Assembly (NCBI RefSeq): GCF_002099425.1 | Contig: NW_018344126.1 | Location: 6,356,001-6,420,000 of the forward strand | DNA: 64,000 nt | DNA from: Phascolarctos cinereus | Lineage: Eukaryota; Chordata; Mammalia; Diprotodontia; Phascolarctidae | Direction of reading: 5' to 3' | Shown: positions 22,813 through 33,362 of the stretch, piece after piece | Layout: each line of letters starts with the position of its first letter | How positions within the stretch are numbered: the first letter of the stretch is position 1 | Notes under the pieces: generated by a model | What the model was told of the DNA's origin: nothing | What the model saw: only the letters and a program-made list of their open reading frames with translations | Database searches by the model: none | Program-made: the position numbers and the translations under genes

Positions 22813-23235
22813 GAAGGCTGGAGGGTGCAAACTACTCCTAAAACCCTCATCTAAAGAGGGCTCAGAAGCACAGATAACTCTTCATTTTCTACCAGCTGCA
22901 GTTTTCAGATTCTACTTCACCACAATCATTCCTACTCCACTATCACCACCTCGGTACCTCCAAAGAGCAAGTTCAGCAGAAAACTCATTATCACAGATCT
23001 TGCATTAGCTTTGGTATGCATATCTGATTATCTGATCAGTATCCTACTTGCCTGCTCCTCTGATTAGAGGCCTGAAGGGCAGAATGAAAATCTCCTCCCT
23101 GTGCCCTTATTTGAAGAGAGCTCAGCAGCTCAAACAACTCTTCATTTTCCACCAGCTGCACTACTTGGATTTGACACCACCCTCATCATTCCTTTTTACC
23201 ACTAACTTCTCATCTTCCACCATTTTCAACTTCTT
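22813..23235. repeat. Tandem duplication, unit about 260 bp
   Basis: Two diverged copies lie head to tail: about 22813-22975 and 23067-23235. The best match is 'actcttcattttctaccagc' at 22877 against 'actcttcattttccaccagc' at 23137, exactly 260 bases apart. The origin of the unit is unknown. The second copy runs directly into the L2 tail at 23253. Confidence 0.65.
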
Positions 23236-23252
23236 GTTTTGTATTGTGTTCC

Positions 23253-23375
23253 ATAATTAGATTATAAGTTTCTTCAGGGCAAGAGCTATCTTTCTTTTTT
23301 TTCAGGTGTCTTACCAGAACTTTGCACAATGCCAGATACATAGTATGCACTTGATAAATGTTTATTGTATTACAT
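23253..23375 (+). mobile_element. L2 LINE 3' tail
   Basis: The block has 'ttagattataagtttcttca', 'gggcaagagc', 'actttgcacaatgcc' and 'cacttgataaatgtttattg', the standard L2 3' end. Confidence 0.75.
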
Positions 23376-24220
23376 TGTTCTTTCACCAAGTAGCTAGGTT
23401 TTTGGTACTTTATCTGAGTGCCAAAATGATAATAATAATAACAATAATAAATCCTACCAACATTTTTTCATTCAAGCTGCCTATTAAAAAAGGAGAAAAT
23501 ATGAGTACCATGCCAAGTTAAGGACCAGACTACATGAAAAATACATGTGTCATAAAATGAGGTACTTTCCAACATGTAAAGTATTATGGAAGTAGAGAAG
23601 TCAGCAAAGAAAAAAAAAAGTCTAACATTGTAGTCTTCAAAGTAATGTCTGCATACCACCAGTGGACTATGAGGTGACTCCCCTAAATACAGAGAAAAGT
23701 TGAAAGATGATTTGCATCCCATTTTCCTTGTGATAGCCAATTGCAAGCCATGTTTCTAGTCATACCATTACCATCACCCATTATGACAACTGTTCTTACA
23801 TCTGTTCTTTCAGGATTGTGCAGTCTCTGAACCTGTCACCCTCATTACTAGTCTGTGTATGTTCTTTGCTATGGCTCACAGTTGAGGTACTTGAAGCAGT
23901 TATACAGGCACTTTTAGGAAGACCCCATCTCCCAACATATCCACAACTTCAAAAGGTGGCTCTAGAAAAGGCAAGATTAAAAGCACACCGCTACATTATG
24001 GAATGAGACTTTCATTGAACTTAGTGTTGGGAAGGGGCTGATATTCATAAATATGGTTATTATTTTAAACAGAGCAATTTCCTAGTCCAAGTTTGGTTGG
24101 TGAGAATTTTTATACTCCAAGGAAGCAGCTGGGACGTAAGATCACTAGTTTGCTTTTTGCTTGTTTGTTTTGTTTTTGTTTGTTTTTAATTTTTAGTGGG
24201 ATAGAATGAATCACATAGAA
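23376..24220. other. Unassigned sequence
   Basis: No gene or named repeat. A 62-codon frame at 23818-24006 has no recognisable features. Confidence 0.4.
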
Positions 24221-24224
24221 GGAG

Positions 24225-24480
24225 AAATGAATGAATTTCAACCTGAAGCAGGGATCTCAGTATATTATCTTCCTACCCACCTCTCTTTTGACCTTTCTTC
24301 AATTTCTTCATTATCCTCAAATATCCTCTCAGTTAAAACTGACCTCTACAAAGTTACCAATAATCCCTTAATTGCAAGATCTGTTGCCTTTTTCTCAATC
24401 CTCATCTTTCTTGAACTTTCTCTAGAATTTGACACTAATATACTCTGGGATATTTACCTTCTCCTTTTTAGAATGTTGAA
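24225..24480 (+). mobile_element. L2 LINE fragment, reverse-transcriptase palm region
   Basis: Within an open frame at 24206-24598 the residues 'KVTNNPLIARSVAFFSIL' and 'LELSLEFDT' correspond to the L2 RT block 'VTNDLL.AKS.G.FSVLIL' and 'LDLSAAFDT', which contains catalytic motif A with its aspartate kept. The frame continues past the L2 match into a lysine-rich tail that is not L2-like, so the apparent 130-residue protein is a chance extension. Confidence 0.75.
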
Positions 24481-24603
24481 GAAAAAAAAATCACCTATAG
24501 AAATCCTCATATCTCCATATTTAAAAACAAATCCAAAACTTAGAAAAAAAATTTCTAAACTGTTTAAAAGTATTCCAAAGAGATACCATTGGTTTTAAGT
24601 TCA

Positions 24604-24646
24604 TACATGCACACACATACATACATATATACATACATACATACAA
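24604..24646. repeat. (CATA)n microsatellite
   Basis: Imperfect CACA/CATA repeats with about ten units. Confidence 0.85.
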
Positions 24647-25000
24647 AATGCCACACCTTTGATTAGTTTGTCAGAACACCTGGCTAACATCAGGAAAGAT
24701 AAAAATTAATAGCTGAATTTCAATGAAAACCATTGGAAAAGTGGTAGATGGGATTGGAAAAAAAAGTTTCATGATTTGATAAGTATATCCAATGATTTAT
24801 TTCTTCCACCTGGACATACTATATTTGTGAAATATCTCTTTAAAAAAACCATTTTCTAGCTATGATAACCTTTAAAAGAAGCATGGAAATAAATCTAGTT
24901 CGAACAAGAATTTGGAATTGTCATATCACAAAATGTTAAAGTAAGATTAAAAAAATAATGAAACAGAGTCAATCACAAGTTTCATTAAAATTTTAATATT

Positions 25001-25225
25001 GAGATGGCTTGGTGGTACAGTTGATAGAATGCTGCTTCCAACATACATTAGTTATGTGACCCTTGAACAACTCTCTCAACAGACAACATTTTGCTCATCT
25101 GTAAAATGGGGATAATAACAGCATGTACCTCACAGTGTAATTGCAAGGAACAAATAAGATATATAAATAAAGCCTTTTGTAAGCCTTACAGAACTATTTA
25201 AAAAAAACTAGCTATTATCATTAGC
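25001..25225 (+). mobile_element. CORE-SINE, degenerate
   Basis: The head 'gagatggcttggtggtacag' and later 'ctcatctgtaaaatggggat' are those of a marsupial CORE-SINE, ending near 'ctagctattatcattag'. The middle (B-box region) is partly deleted. Confidence 0.7.
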
Positions 25226-25400
25226 CATGTTATCATTATTCATTATATTTTAGTGAGAGTAAAATTTGTATAAAATTAATGAATAAATATTATTTGCAAT
25301 ATATTATTTTATCATCTCATTTTTAATAGCTTTTTTAAAAATTTGGTAATGGACATAATTATTGGTGTAGTCAATGCTGTAATCATTGAGCATGTACTTT

Positions 25401-25444
25401 CAATATCCTTATATTTACTTTTTAAAGTAAATATAAGGATATTG
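25401..25444. repeat. 44-bp near-perfect palindrome
   Basis: The arms 25401-25421 and 25424-25444 are exact reverse complements (21 bases each) with a two-base spacer. A third, diverged copy of the right arm follows at about 25456-25486, ending in 'acatgc', the complement of the 'gcatgt' left of the first arm. Confidence 0.9.
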
Positions 25445-25579
25445 CAAGTTTAAAAAAGTAAATATAAAAATATTGGAAATACATGCTAAATTTTATTTTA
25501 CTTTATTTTTTATGAATATGGCATATAATCAGAAAAGCTTGGAAACTCAGGGGACATTTCCTTAAGAACTATTTATCTC

Positions 25580-25850
25580 TTCATTTATTTACTCATCTCT
25601 TCGTTCAGCAAACACTTAAGTGCCTACTATGAGCAGAGTACTGTGCTAGACTTTGGCGGACATACAAAGTTAAGGAAAGAAATCATACCTCATGGAGCTT
25701 ACAGTCTGGTAGTAGCCTACAAATAACTCATAAATAGGCACTGTGTACAGTATTATATAAGTGTATTAAAGAGGAGACCAACAAACTACTATATGACAAT
25801 AAAGTTGAAGCTCATTATGAATATAGGGGATTGGGAAAGGTTTCCAAGAC
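25580..25850 (-). mobile_element. L2 LINE 3' part, reverse
   Basis: The + strand text 'cagcaaacacttaagtgcct', 'gtactgtgctagactttgg' and 'catggagcttacagtctgg' is the usual complement of the L2 3' end. A weaker match runs on to about 25850 ('gggattgggaaaggtttcc'). Confidence 0.75.
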
Positions 25851-27039
25851 CACTCAGCTAATATGAAATCCACTTGAGGAAAATGGCCAGTAAAAATGAT
25901 GATAATAATAATGATAACAACAAAAACAAAAAGATATTTGTTTTAGAGGAATAGACTTGTGAAACACTTTAAAAAAATCAAGTGCTATCATTTTTTCTTT
26001 AGGAAGAAGAGTGGGAAGAAACTCTCCAAATTCTATCAAACAACTATTAGAAATTACAAATAAATAAGTCTTAATCCCAGGATGTAGTATTTATCCTGGG
26101 ATAACTGTTGATAGCATCTACAAAATATAATATTTCTTACAATTACAGTTAATCCGAATTTGAAATTCTAAGGTGCAAAAAGCTAAATGACAAGAGAAGT
26201 TCAGATTGCAAAACACAACCCCAAACTAATAATCATTCAAATAAGACTCATAAATTGATGTTGGGGAAACCAGGATGGCAGAGTAGAGGCAGCCAGCTGA
26301 ATTCTCACAACATTCCTCTCCAAACAACTTTAAAATAATGCCTCAAATAGAATTTTCGAGTGGCAGAGCCAACAAAAGTGAGACATTTTTCAAGCCTAGG
26401 AAAACTAAGGTGGTCATAAAAGAGGTCTGTAACATTAGGGTGGGGACCTAACCAGAGCATATGTAATAGCAGCACCAGAGATGGGGGTGGTCATGATATC
26501 AGCAGTAGCAGCTTTGAGAGCTCTTGGGTTAAAGACAGAAAGGGTGTTCGATAACTGGTCAGAAAGAGATTGCAGGGCTGGCACTGGGTAATCTGGTGCT
26601 GATTGGCAATTCTATTGCCCATATGCAGTTCCAGGTTGCAATTCCAGGGCAAGAGCTCTTGTGTTCTGTCTCAAGGGAGTGGGGGCCCTGGTTGCAATTC
26701 CAAAGCAGAGAGGAGCACTACTGGCACTTGTGGCTGCAGAAGAGCAAGGGACCTGGTTATAGTTCAAGGAGCAAGAAGAATACCAGTAATTGCAGCTGTA
26801 GGAGAATAGAGGCACTTCCTGGGTAAAGACTTCAGGGCAAACCAAGAGATCAGGGAACCACACCTCTCCTCAGATCAAATCAACTTGGAAGCACTGAAAA
26901 CTTGCAGACAACCAGAACTAGCTCTGAAAAGAGCAGTACAAAATAGCTTAAATCTTTGGACAGTACCTCCCAACCCTCAAGTAAACAGTCAGTCAAACTT
27001 TAGCGTAAAGTTCAAAGTTAAGAAATAGGCTGGAACAAT

Positions 27040-28130
27040 AGCAAACAACAACAAAAGAACTTGACAATAAAAATCCAGTGGCAGAGAAGGCATAGACACA
27101 AACTCAGAAGAACATAACAATGTGAAAACAGCTACAAGTAAAGCCTCAAAGAAAAAAAGAAATCTGACTGAACACAAACCCAACAAGACTTCCTGTAAGA
27201 GTTAAAGAAAGAAATGAGTGATAGGAAAAAAAAAAGTAAATAAATGAGAGTAATGCAATAAAATTATGAAAATAAAGTTAAAGTTTGGTGAAAGGCACAA
27301 AAAAATGCTGAAGAAAATAACACCTTAAAAAATGAATTGCCCTAATGACAAAAATTTTAAAAAGCCACAAAAATCTGATTAACAAAAGAGCTCTTAAAAG
27401 ACAGAATAGGCCAAATGGAAATGGAGGTAAAAAAAAAAAAACTGAAGAATTTTTTTTTCATTAGAATTGGGCAAGCAGAAATTAATGCCCTCATGAAATA
27501 TCAAGAAAGAATAAAAGAAAGTCAAAAATGAAAAAAAAAACCTGAAGAAAATGTGAAATATATTTCAGAAAAGCAACTGACCTGAAAAATACATTGAGGA
27601 AAAATAGACTAAGTATTATTTAATTTCCTGAAAGCCAAGCATAAAAAAGAGAGCTTACATATCATATTGCAAGAAATATCAACTACCAAGGAAAACTGCC
27701 CTGATATCTCAAATCCAGAGGATAAAACAGAAACAGAAAGAATCCAAAGATTATCTCTTGAAAGAAATCTCAAAATGAAACTCCCAGGAATATAACAGCC
27801 AAATACTAGCGTGTCCAGGTCAAACAGAAATTATTGCAAGCATCTAGGAAGAAATAATTCAAATTTTGAGGAGATTGAGGATATACAGTTAGTATCACAC
27901 AAGATTTAGCAGTTTCCATATTAAAGAAACAGGAGTCTTGGAATATGATATTCCAGAAGGCAAAGGAGATAAGACTACAGCCAAGAATAATCAACCTAAT
28001 AAAACTGAATATAATCCTTCAGTGGAAAATAAATATTTAATGAAATTGAGGACTGTCAAGCATACCTGCTGAAAATAACAGAGTTTAATAGAAAATTTGA
28101 CATTCAAACACAAGACTTAAGAGAAGCATG
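27040..28130 (+). pseudogene. L1/HAL1 ORF1 of element E
   Basis: The + strand shows the ORF1 order in decayed form: A/G-rich coiled-coil coding sequence (27190-27560), then text for 'NLKMKLPGI' near 27765, the RNA-binding block near 27830-28000, and the end near 28130 ('ttgacattcaaacacaagac'). It is broken by many frame changes. The 5' half is more A-rich than in F and G. Confidence 0.65.
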
Positions 28131-28689
28131 AAAGGGTAGAAATGAAAGTAATAATCAGGGACTCAAACATTTTAAACTGTTTACATTTCTATATGGCAAG
28201 ATGATCCATGCAACTTCTAAGATTTTTGTCATTATTAAGGAAGTTAGAAGAAATCTACGTAGACAAAAGACATAAATGCAAGCTTACTATGTTGGGATGA
28301 AAAAAATGAAGGGCTGAGAAAGAGGGATACACTGGGAGAAGGGTGAAGGAAGAGGTAGAATGTGGGCAATTTTCTCATATAAAAGAGGCATACAAGATAA
28401 AGGTTTTATAGTGGTAGTGAAAATGGTGGCCTAGGCAATTGTTAACCTCACTCAACCTGGAATTGGTTCAAAGAGGAAAGAATACATATACACATTCAGT
28501 TGGATACAGAAATATATCTTATACAACAGGGTGGGAAAGACAGAAAAGAGATAAGAGAAAAGAGATGGGGAATAATAAAATAGAAGGCAGATCAAGGAAC
28601 ATAATGGTCAGAAGCACAACAGATTTTTCAGGAGGGACAAGAGGGGGGGGAATGAACAGAAAAAAGTAGAAGGGGGTAAATACACAGTT

Positions 28690-29008
28690 AATAATTTTAC
28701 ATGTGAATGTCAATGGTATGGGTTCATCCTGAAAACAGAAGTATATAGCATAATGGATTGCAAAATGGAATCTAACAATATGTTCTTTATAAGCAAAACA
28801 CTTGAAACAGAAAGACAGACACAGAGAGTTAAAATGGAGGACTGGAGCAGAATCTATTACACTTCAACTGAAACAAACAAACAAAAAAATAGCAAAGGTA
28901 GCAATCACAATATCAGACAAAGTCAAACCAAAAATATATCTAATTAAAAGAGAAAATCAGGGAAACTACATTTTTCATTAAAAGGTACCATAGACAATAA
29001 AGTAATAT
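28690..29008 (+). pseudogene. L1 ORF2 endonuclease stub in element E
   Basis: The open frame at 28753-28947 reads 'ETERQTQRVKMEDWSRIYYT', which matches the L1 endonuclease segment after the catalytic 'QETH' glutamate ('LQETHLK..DTHRVKVKGWSRIYYASG' in the family, recalled). Here the QETH box is replaced by 'SKTLE', so the catalytic glutamate is lost. Homology stops at about 29008, where the sequence jumps to late ORF2 ('ttctctgataaaggcctcat'). Confidence 0.8.
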
Positions 29009-30011
29009 CAAAAAATTTACAGGAAATTTCTCTGATAAAGGCCTCATTTATCAAATATTTAAGGAACTAAGTCAAATTAATAAAAGTAAGAGCTATTCCC
29101 CTATTGATAAATGGGATATGAACTATTTTGGTATAAGAAATGAGGGAGTGGAGGGGCAGAGCCAAGATGGCAGAGTAAAAGCAGTGACTTGCTTGAGCTC
29201 TCCCACAAACCCCTTCAAATATCTGTAAAAAATGGCTCTAAACAAATTCTAAAGCAGCAGAACTCACAAAAAGACAGACTGAAACAAATTTCCAGCCCAA
29301 GACAATCTGGATGGTTGATTTGAAAGGTCTATCACACTGGACTGGGAGAGGAGCACAGTTCGGCGTGGGCGCGCAGGCAAAACAGGCCTCAGCAAACCTG
29401 AAGCAGAACTCAGAGGATTGAATCACCTGTAGCTGTGGAGGTTTCCAAACTTTTTAACCCATGAATGCCAAAGACAACTCAGAAAGTAAGTAGGGAAAGT
29501 CAGTGTCTACAGTGAAAGAGAAGCTCGGTCCTAGCCCCATTCCCCGAGTTCAGCCCTGGGGCAGCAGGGCTTCTAGAGCTTCCAGTCCACAGACTGAGGA
29601 GGAATTGAGTGGCTGATCAGAGGGGGATTGCAGGGATGTCTTTGCTGGTGCAGGATTCTCTTGTTTTGCCCATGCTTAGATCTGGGTCAAAGTTCTGGGT
29701 GGCAGTTCTAAAACAAGGAGGAGTGCTGGCATGGTGGAGCTCATAGTGGAGGAAAAGAGGAAATCCTCCTCACAGTTCCAAGACAGAAAAGAGTGTTTGT
29801 GGTCAATCAGACCAAAGCATTGGCCAGGAAAGGAACAAACACCTTGCCCTTGATCATACCACCTTGGAAGAACTGAAAATTTACAGGTCCCTAGAAGTAT
29901 CTCTGAAAACAGCAGCACAAAACCCCCAAAGCCTTGGACAGTACATTCTCCACATGGAAGTAGACCTCTACCTTAATAAAGAGTTTGTAACTCAAGGAAT
30001 TGGCTAGGATC

Positions 30012-31090
30012 ATGAACAAGCAGCACAAAAAGAGTCAGACCATAGAATCTTACTTTGGTGCCAAAGAAGATCAAAACATACATACTACCTGAATAAGACA
30101 ACAAAGTCAAAGCTCCTACATTTAAAGCCTCCAAGAAAAATGTCAATTGGTCCCAGGCCATGTGAGAGCTCAAAAAGGATTTTGAGAAACAAGTAAGAGA
30201 AGTGGAAGCAAAACTGGGAGGAGAAATGAGAGTGATGCAAGAAAAGCATGAAAAACAAGTCAACAGTTTGCTAAAGGAGACCTAAAAAATACTGAAGAAA
30301 ATGACACCTTAAAAAATAGTCTAACCCAAATGGCAAAAGAGGTCCAGAAAGCCAATGAGGAGAAGAATGCCTTCAAAAGCAAAACTGGCCAAATGGAAAA
30401 GGAAGTCCAAAAGATTACTGAAGAAAATACTTTCTTAAAAATTAGAATGGAGCAAATGGAAACTAGTGGCTTTATGAGAAATCAAGACAATGTAAAACAA
30501 ATTCAAATGAATGAAAAAAATAGAAAACAATGTGAAATATCTCATTGGAAAAACAACTGACCTGGAAAATAGATCCAGGAGAGAGAATTTAAAAATTGTT
30601 GGACTATCTGAAAGCCATGATCAAAAAAAAAAAGAGCCTAGACATCATCTTTCAAGAAATTATCAAGGAAAACTTCCCTGATATTTTATAACCAGAGGGC
30701 AAAAAAGAAATTGAAAGAATCCACTGATCACCTCCTGAAAGAGATCTCCAAAGGAAAACCCCTAGGAATATTGTAGCCAAATTCCAGAGTTCCCAGGTCA
30801 AGGAGAAAATACTACAAGCTGCCAGAAGGAAACAGTTCAAGTACTGTGGAACCACAATCAGGATAACCCAAGATTTAGCAGCTTCTACATTAAGGAACCA
30901 GAGAGCATGGAGTATCATATTCCAGAGGGAAAAGGAGATAGGATTACAACCAAGAATCACCTACCCAGAAAAACTGAATATAATCCTTCAGGGAGGAAAT
31001 GGACATTCAGTGAAATAGAGGACTTTCAAGCATTATTGATGAAAACACCGGAGCTGAATAGAAAATTTGATACAAGACTCAACTGAAACA
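30012..31090 (+). pseudogene. L1/HAL1 ORF1 of element F
   Basis: The start codon at 30012 gives 'MNKQHKKSQTIESYFGAK'. The coiled coil is clear at 30330-30560: 'MAKEVQKANEEKNAFKSK' and 'ENTFLKIRMEQMETSGFM'. The RNA-binding domain follows (30600-30990) with 'LKIVGLSESHD', 'KEKILQAARRKQFKY', 'TIRITQDLAASTLRNQRAW' and 'GLQPRITYPEKLN', aligned block by block with L1 ORF1p. Several stops and frame changes make it non-coding; domain order and length (about 350 codons) are those of a complete ORF1. Confidence 0.85.
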
Positions 31091-31231
31091 TGAAGAGGTG
31101 GAACAGGAAAGAGAAATCATAAGACACTTATTAAGGTTGAATTGTTTACATTCTGCATGGAAAGATGATATTTGTAACTCATTAGTCCTTGGTCAGTATT
31201 AGAGTAGTTGGAGGGAAAAATTATATGTTTG

Positions 31232-31271
<40 letters not shown>

Positions 31272-31305
31272 AAGAAAGAAAAATAGATAGATGGATATAG
31301 ATAGA
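31232..31305. repeat. (GATA)n in element F 3' UTR
   Basis: About ten GATA units followed by AAAG/GATA variants, located right after the 'gtagttggagg' landmark of the element. Confidence 0.9.
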
Positions 31306-32101
31306 GGGCACAGGGTGAGTTGAAGTTGAAGGTGATATCTAGAAAATAAAATTAAGGGGTGAGAGAGGATTATACTGGGAGAAGGAGAAAGGAAGAGGTA
31401 GAATGGGGTAAATTATCTCACATAAAACAGACAAGAAAAAGCTTTTACAATGGAGAGGAAATGAGGGAAGGTGAGAGGGAATAAGTGAATCTTACTCTCA
31501 TTGGATTTGGCTTAAGGAACGAATAACATACACACTGGATTGGGTATGGAAATCTATCTTACACTGCAGGAAAATAGGGGAGGAAGGGGACAAGAGTGCA
31601 GGAGGATGAAAATGGGAGGGCAGATTGGGGGGAGGGGGTAATCAGAAGCAATTCCAAGGAGGGACAGGGTTAAAAGAGAGGGGCTGGATAGGATGAGGGG
31701 AAATATACTTAGTTTTTCACAACATGACTATTATGGAAATGTTTTGCATGACTACACATGTATAACCTGTATTGAGTTGCTTGCCTTCTCAATGAGGGTA
31801 GGTGGGGAGGGAGGAAGGGAGAAAATTTGGAACCCAAAGTTTTAGAAACATAAATTTTAAAAAATATGTTTTCACATGCAACTGGGAAATAAGATAGACA
31901 GGAAATGGGGTATAGAAATCTATCCTGCCCTACAGGAAAATTGAAGGGGAAGGGTATAAGAAAGGGAGGTGAGAGAAGGGAGGGCAGATTGGGGGAAGGG
32001 GTATTCAGAATGTGTGCCATCTTGGAGTGGGGGGAGGGACAAGACAGAGAGAAAATTTGGAACTCAAAATCTTGTGGAAGTGAATGTTGAAAACTAAAAA
32101 T

Positions 32102-32193
32102 AAAAACATTTATTTATTTATAAATAAAATAAATTTTTATAAATAAAATAAATATAAATAAATCAACTTTAAATAGATAAATAAATAAGTAGG

Positions 32194-32230
<37 letters not shown>

Positions 32231-32231
32231 G
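32102..32231. repeat. (TAAA)n and (GATA)n tail of element F
   Basis: The poly-A tail has evolved into TAAA and then GATA repeats (32196-32231), up to the target duplication. Confidence 0.85.
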
Positions 32232-32269
32232 ATAAGCAATGTTGAGGGGAATGGTTTCAGAAAAACCTG

Positions 32270-32270
32270 A

Positions 32271-32303
<33 letters not shown>

Positions 32304-32333
32304 TGCGTGTGTGCGTGTGTGTGTGTGTGTGTA
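32270..32333. repeat. (TG)n in element E
   Basis: About 30 TG units with a few changes, in the ORF2-end segment of element E. Confidence 0.9.
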
Positions 32334-32406
32334 CAGAATTAGAAGATCATTGTATACAGTGACAGCGATATTGTAATCATGATCAACTATGAAAGACTTA
32401 GTTGTC

Positions 32407-33053
32407 TAAATATCACACATTGATTGAGCCACTGGAGCTTCAACATAAGTATATGATTGTAATGAAATACTATTGTGCTACAAAAAAGGATGAACTAAAT
32501 GATCTTAGAAAAACATGGAAAGAACGTCAGAAAATAATGAAGAGAGAAATGAACAGAACCAAGAGAACATTGTATACAGTAACAACAATAATGTTTTAAG
32601 AACTATTTTGAGTGTATAAGTTACTTTGACTATTATAAATATCCAAATTAACCATGAAGGACATATCAAGAAAGATGCTATTTGCATCCAGAGAAAGAAA
32701 TGATCAATGAAAGGACGTATAGAATAAATACACATATGTGTGTGTGTAAAATATGTACATGGAATACATATGTATATAATATGTATGTATAATATATAAA
32801 CAATACATACATATATATGTTGACATACCTATTTGTGTCTAATGGTATCCACCTTTATAGTGGCCGCATAGGGAGAAAAAAAGAAAGAAGAAAGAAATTT
32901 ACATGATAATTTTGTTGTATATTTGAAAGGAATAGCAAGTTGTACATAGTAGATTTGCAGTTTCATGTGTAATCATCTTTTTTTGTTGTACTATATTATG
33001 GAAATTCTTGTTTTACTTCATGAATTAGAAATAATTTTTTTTTAAAAAAAAAG
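32407..33053 (+). mobile_element. 5'-truncated L1 inserted in element E
   Basis: It starts inside the ORF2 end ('gtaatgaaatactattgtgc', 'gaacagaaccaagagaaca'), has a different 3' UTR ('gaatagcaagttgtacatag', 'gcagtttcatgtgtaatc') and ends in an A-run at about 33053. Element E resumes at once ('caatacaatgatccaagaca'). 'acttagttgt' at 32397-32406 and 'gcttagctgc' at 33054-33063 are a likely target duplication. A TA/TG-rich tract lies at 32726-32822. Confidence 0.8.
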
Positions 33054-33362
33054 GCTTAGCTGCTGTAACCAATACAATGATCCAAGACAATTCCAAAGGA
33101 CTGATTATGAAAAATGCTATATACCTCCAGAGGGAGAGGACTGTTGAACTCTAAGCAAAAAAGTTTCTCAACTTCTTTATTATTCTTCCTTTTTTTTTTT
33201 TTGCAATGTGGCTAACATGGAAATATATTTTGCATGACTTCACATGTGTAATTGATATATTTCTTATCTCAGTGGGCAGGGGAGTGGCAGTAGGGAGGGA
33301 ATTTAGAACCCTATTTTTTTTAAGAATGTTCAAAAATTTTAAAAATAATCATTTTCAAAAAG

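Larger units (their letters stand above)
29151..32231 (+). mobile_element. Element F: HAL1-like element nested in E
   Basis: F begins with 'gaggggcagagccaagatgg' at 29151, followed by a 5' UTR to about 30000, ORF1 (30012-31090), a (GATA)n patch, and a 3' UTR of two similar G/A-rich parts (31330-31865 and 31866-32110) ending in 'gaaaactaaaaataaaaac' and an A/T-rich tail that has grown into (TAAA)n and (GATA)n. The sequence at its left edge (29133-29150, ataagaaatgagggagtg) recurs in diverged form at 32232-32253, giving a target duplication inside E. No ORF2 is present. Confidence 0.85.
26246..33343 (+). mobile_element. Element E: HAL1-like element with endonuclease stub, split by F
   Basis: E has an A-type 5' UTR (from about 26262, 'ggaaaccaggatggcagag'), ORF1 (about 27040-28130), a G/A-rich spacer, the first part of ORF2 (28690-29008), a late-ORF2 segment (29009-29150), then, after insertion F, the ORF2 end and 3' UTR (32232-32406 and 33054-33343). 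The sequences 26228-26245 and 33344-33362 (aataatcattcaaataag and a close match) look like its target duplication. Most of the endonuclease and all of the core reverse transcriptase are missing. Confidence 0.8.

Noticed and set aside
24206-24598. 130-codon open frame as a host gene
   Set aside because: Its middle is an L2 reverse-transcriptase remnant ('LELSLEFDT'), and its tail is a chance extension.
31117-31311. Tyr/Ser/Leu-Ile repeat protein on the reverse strand
   Set aside because: It is the translation of the (GATA)n array of element F.
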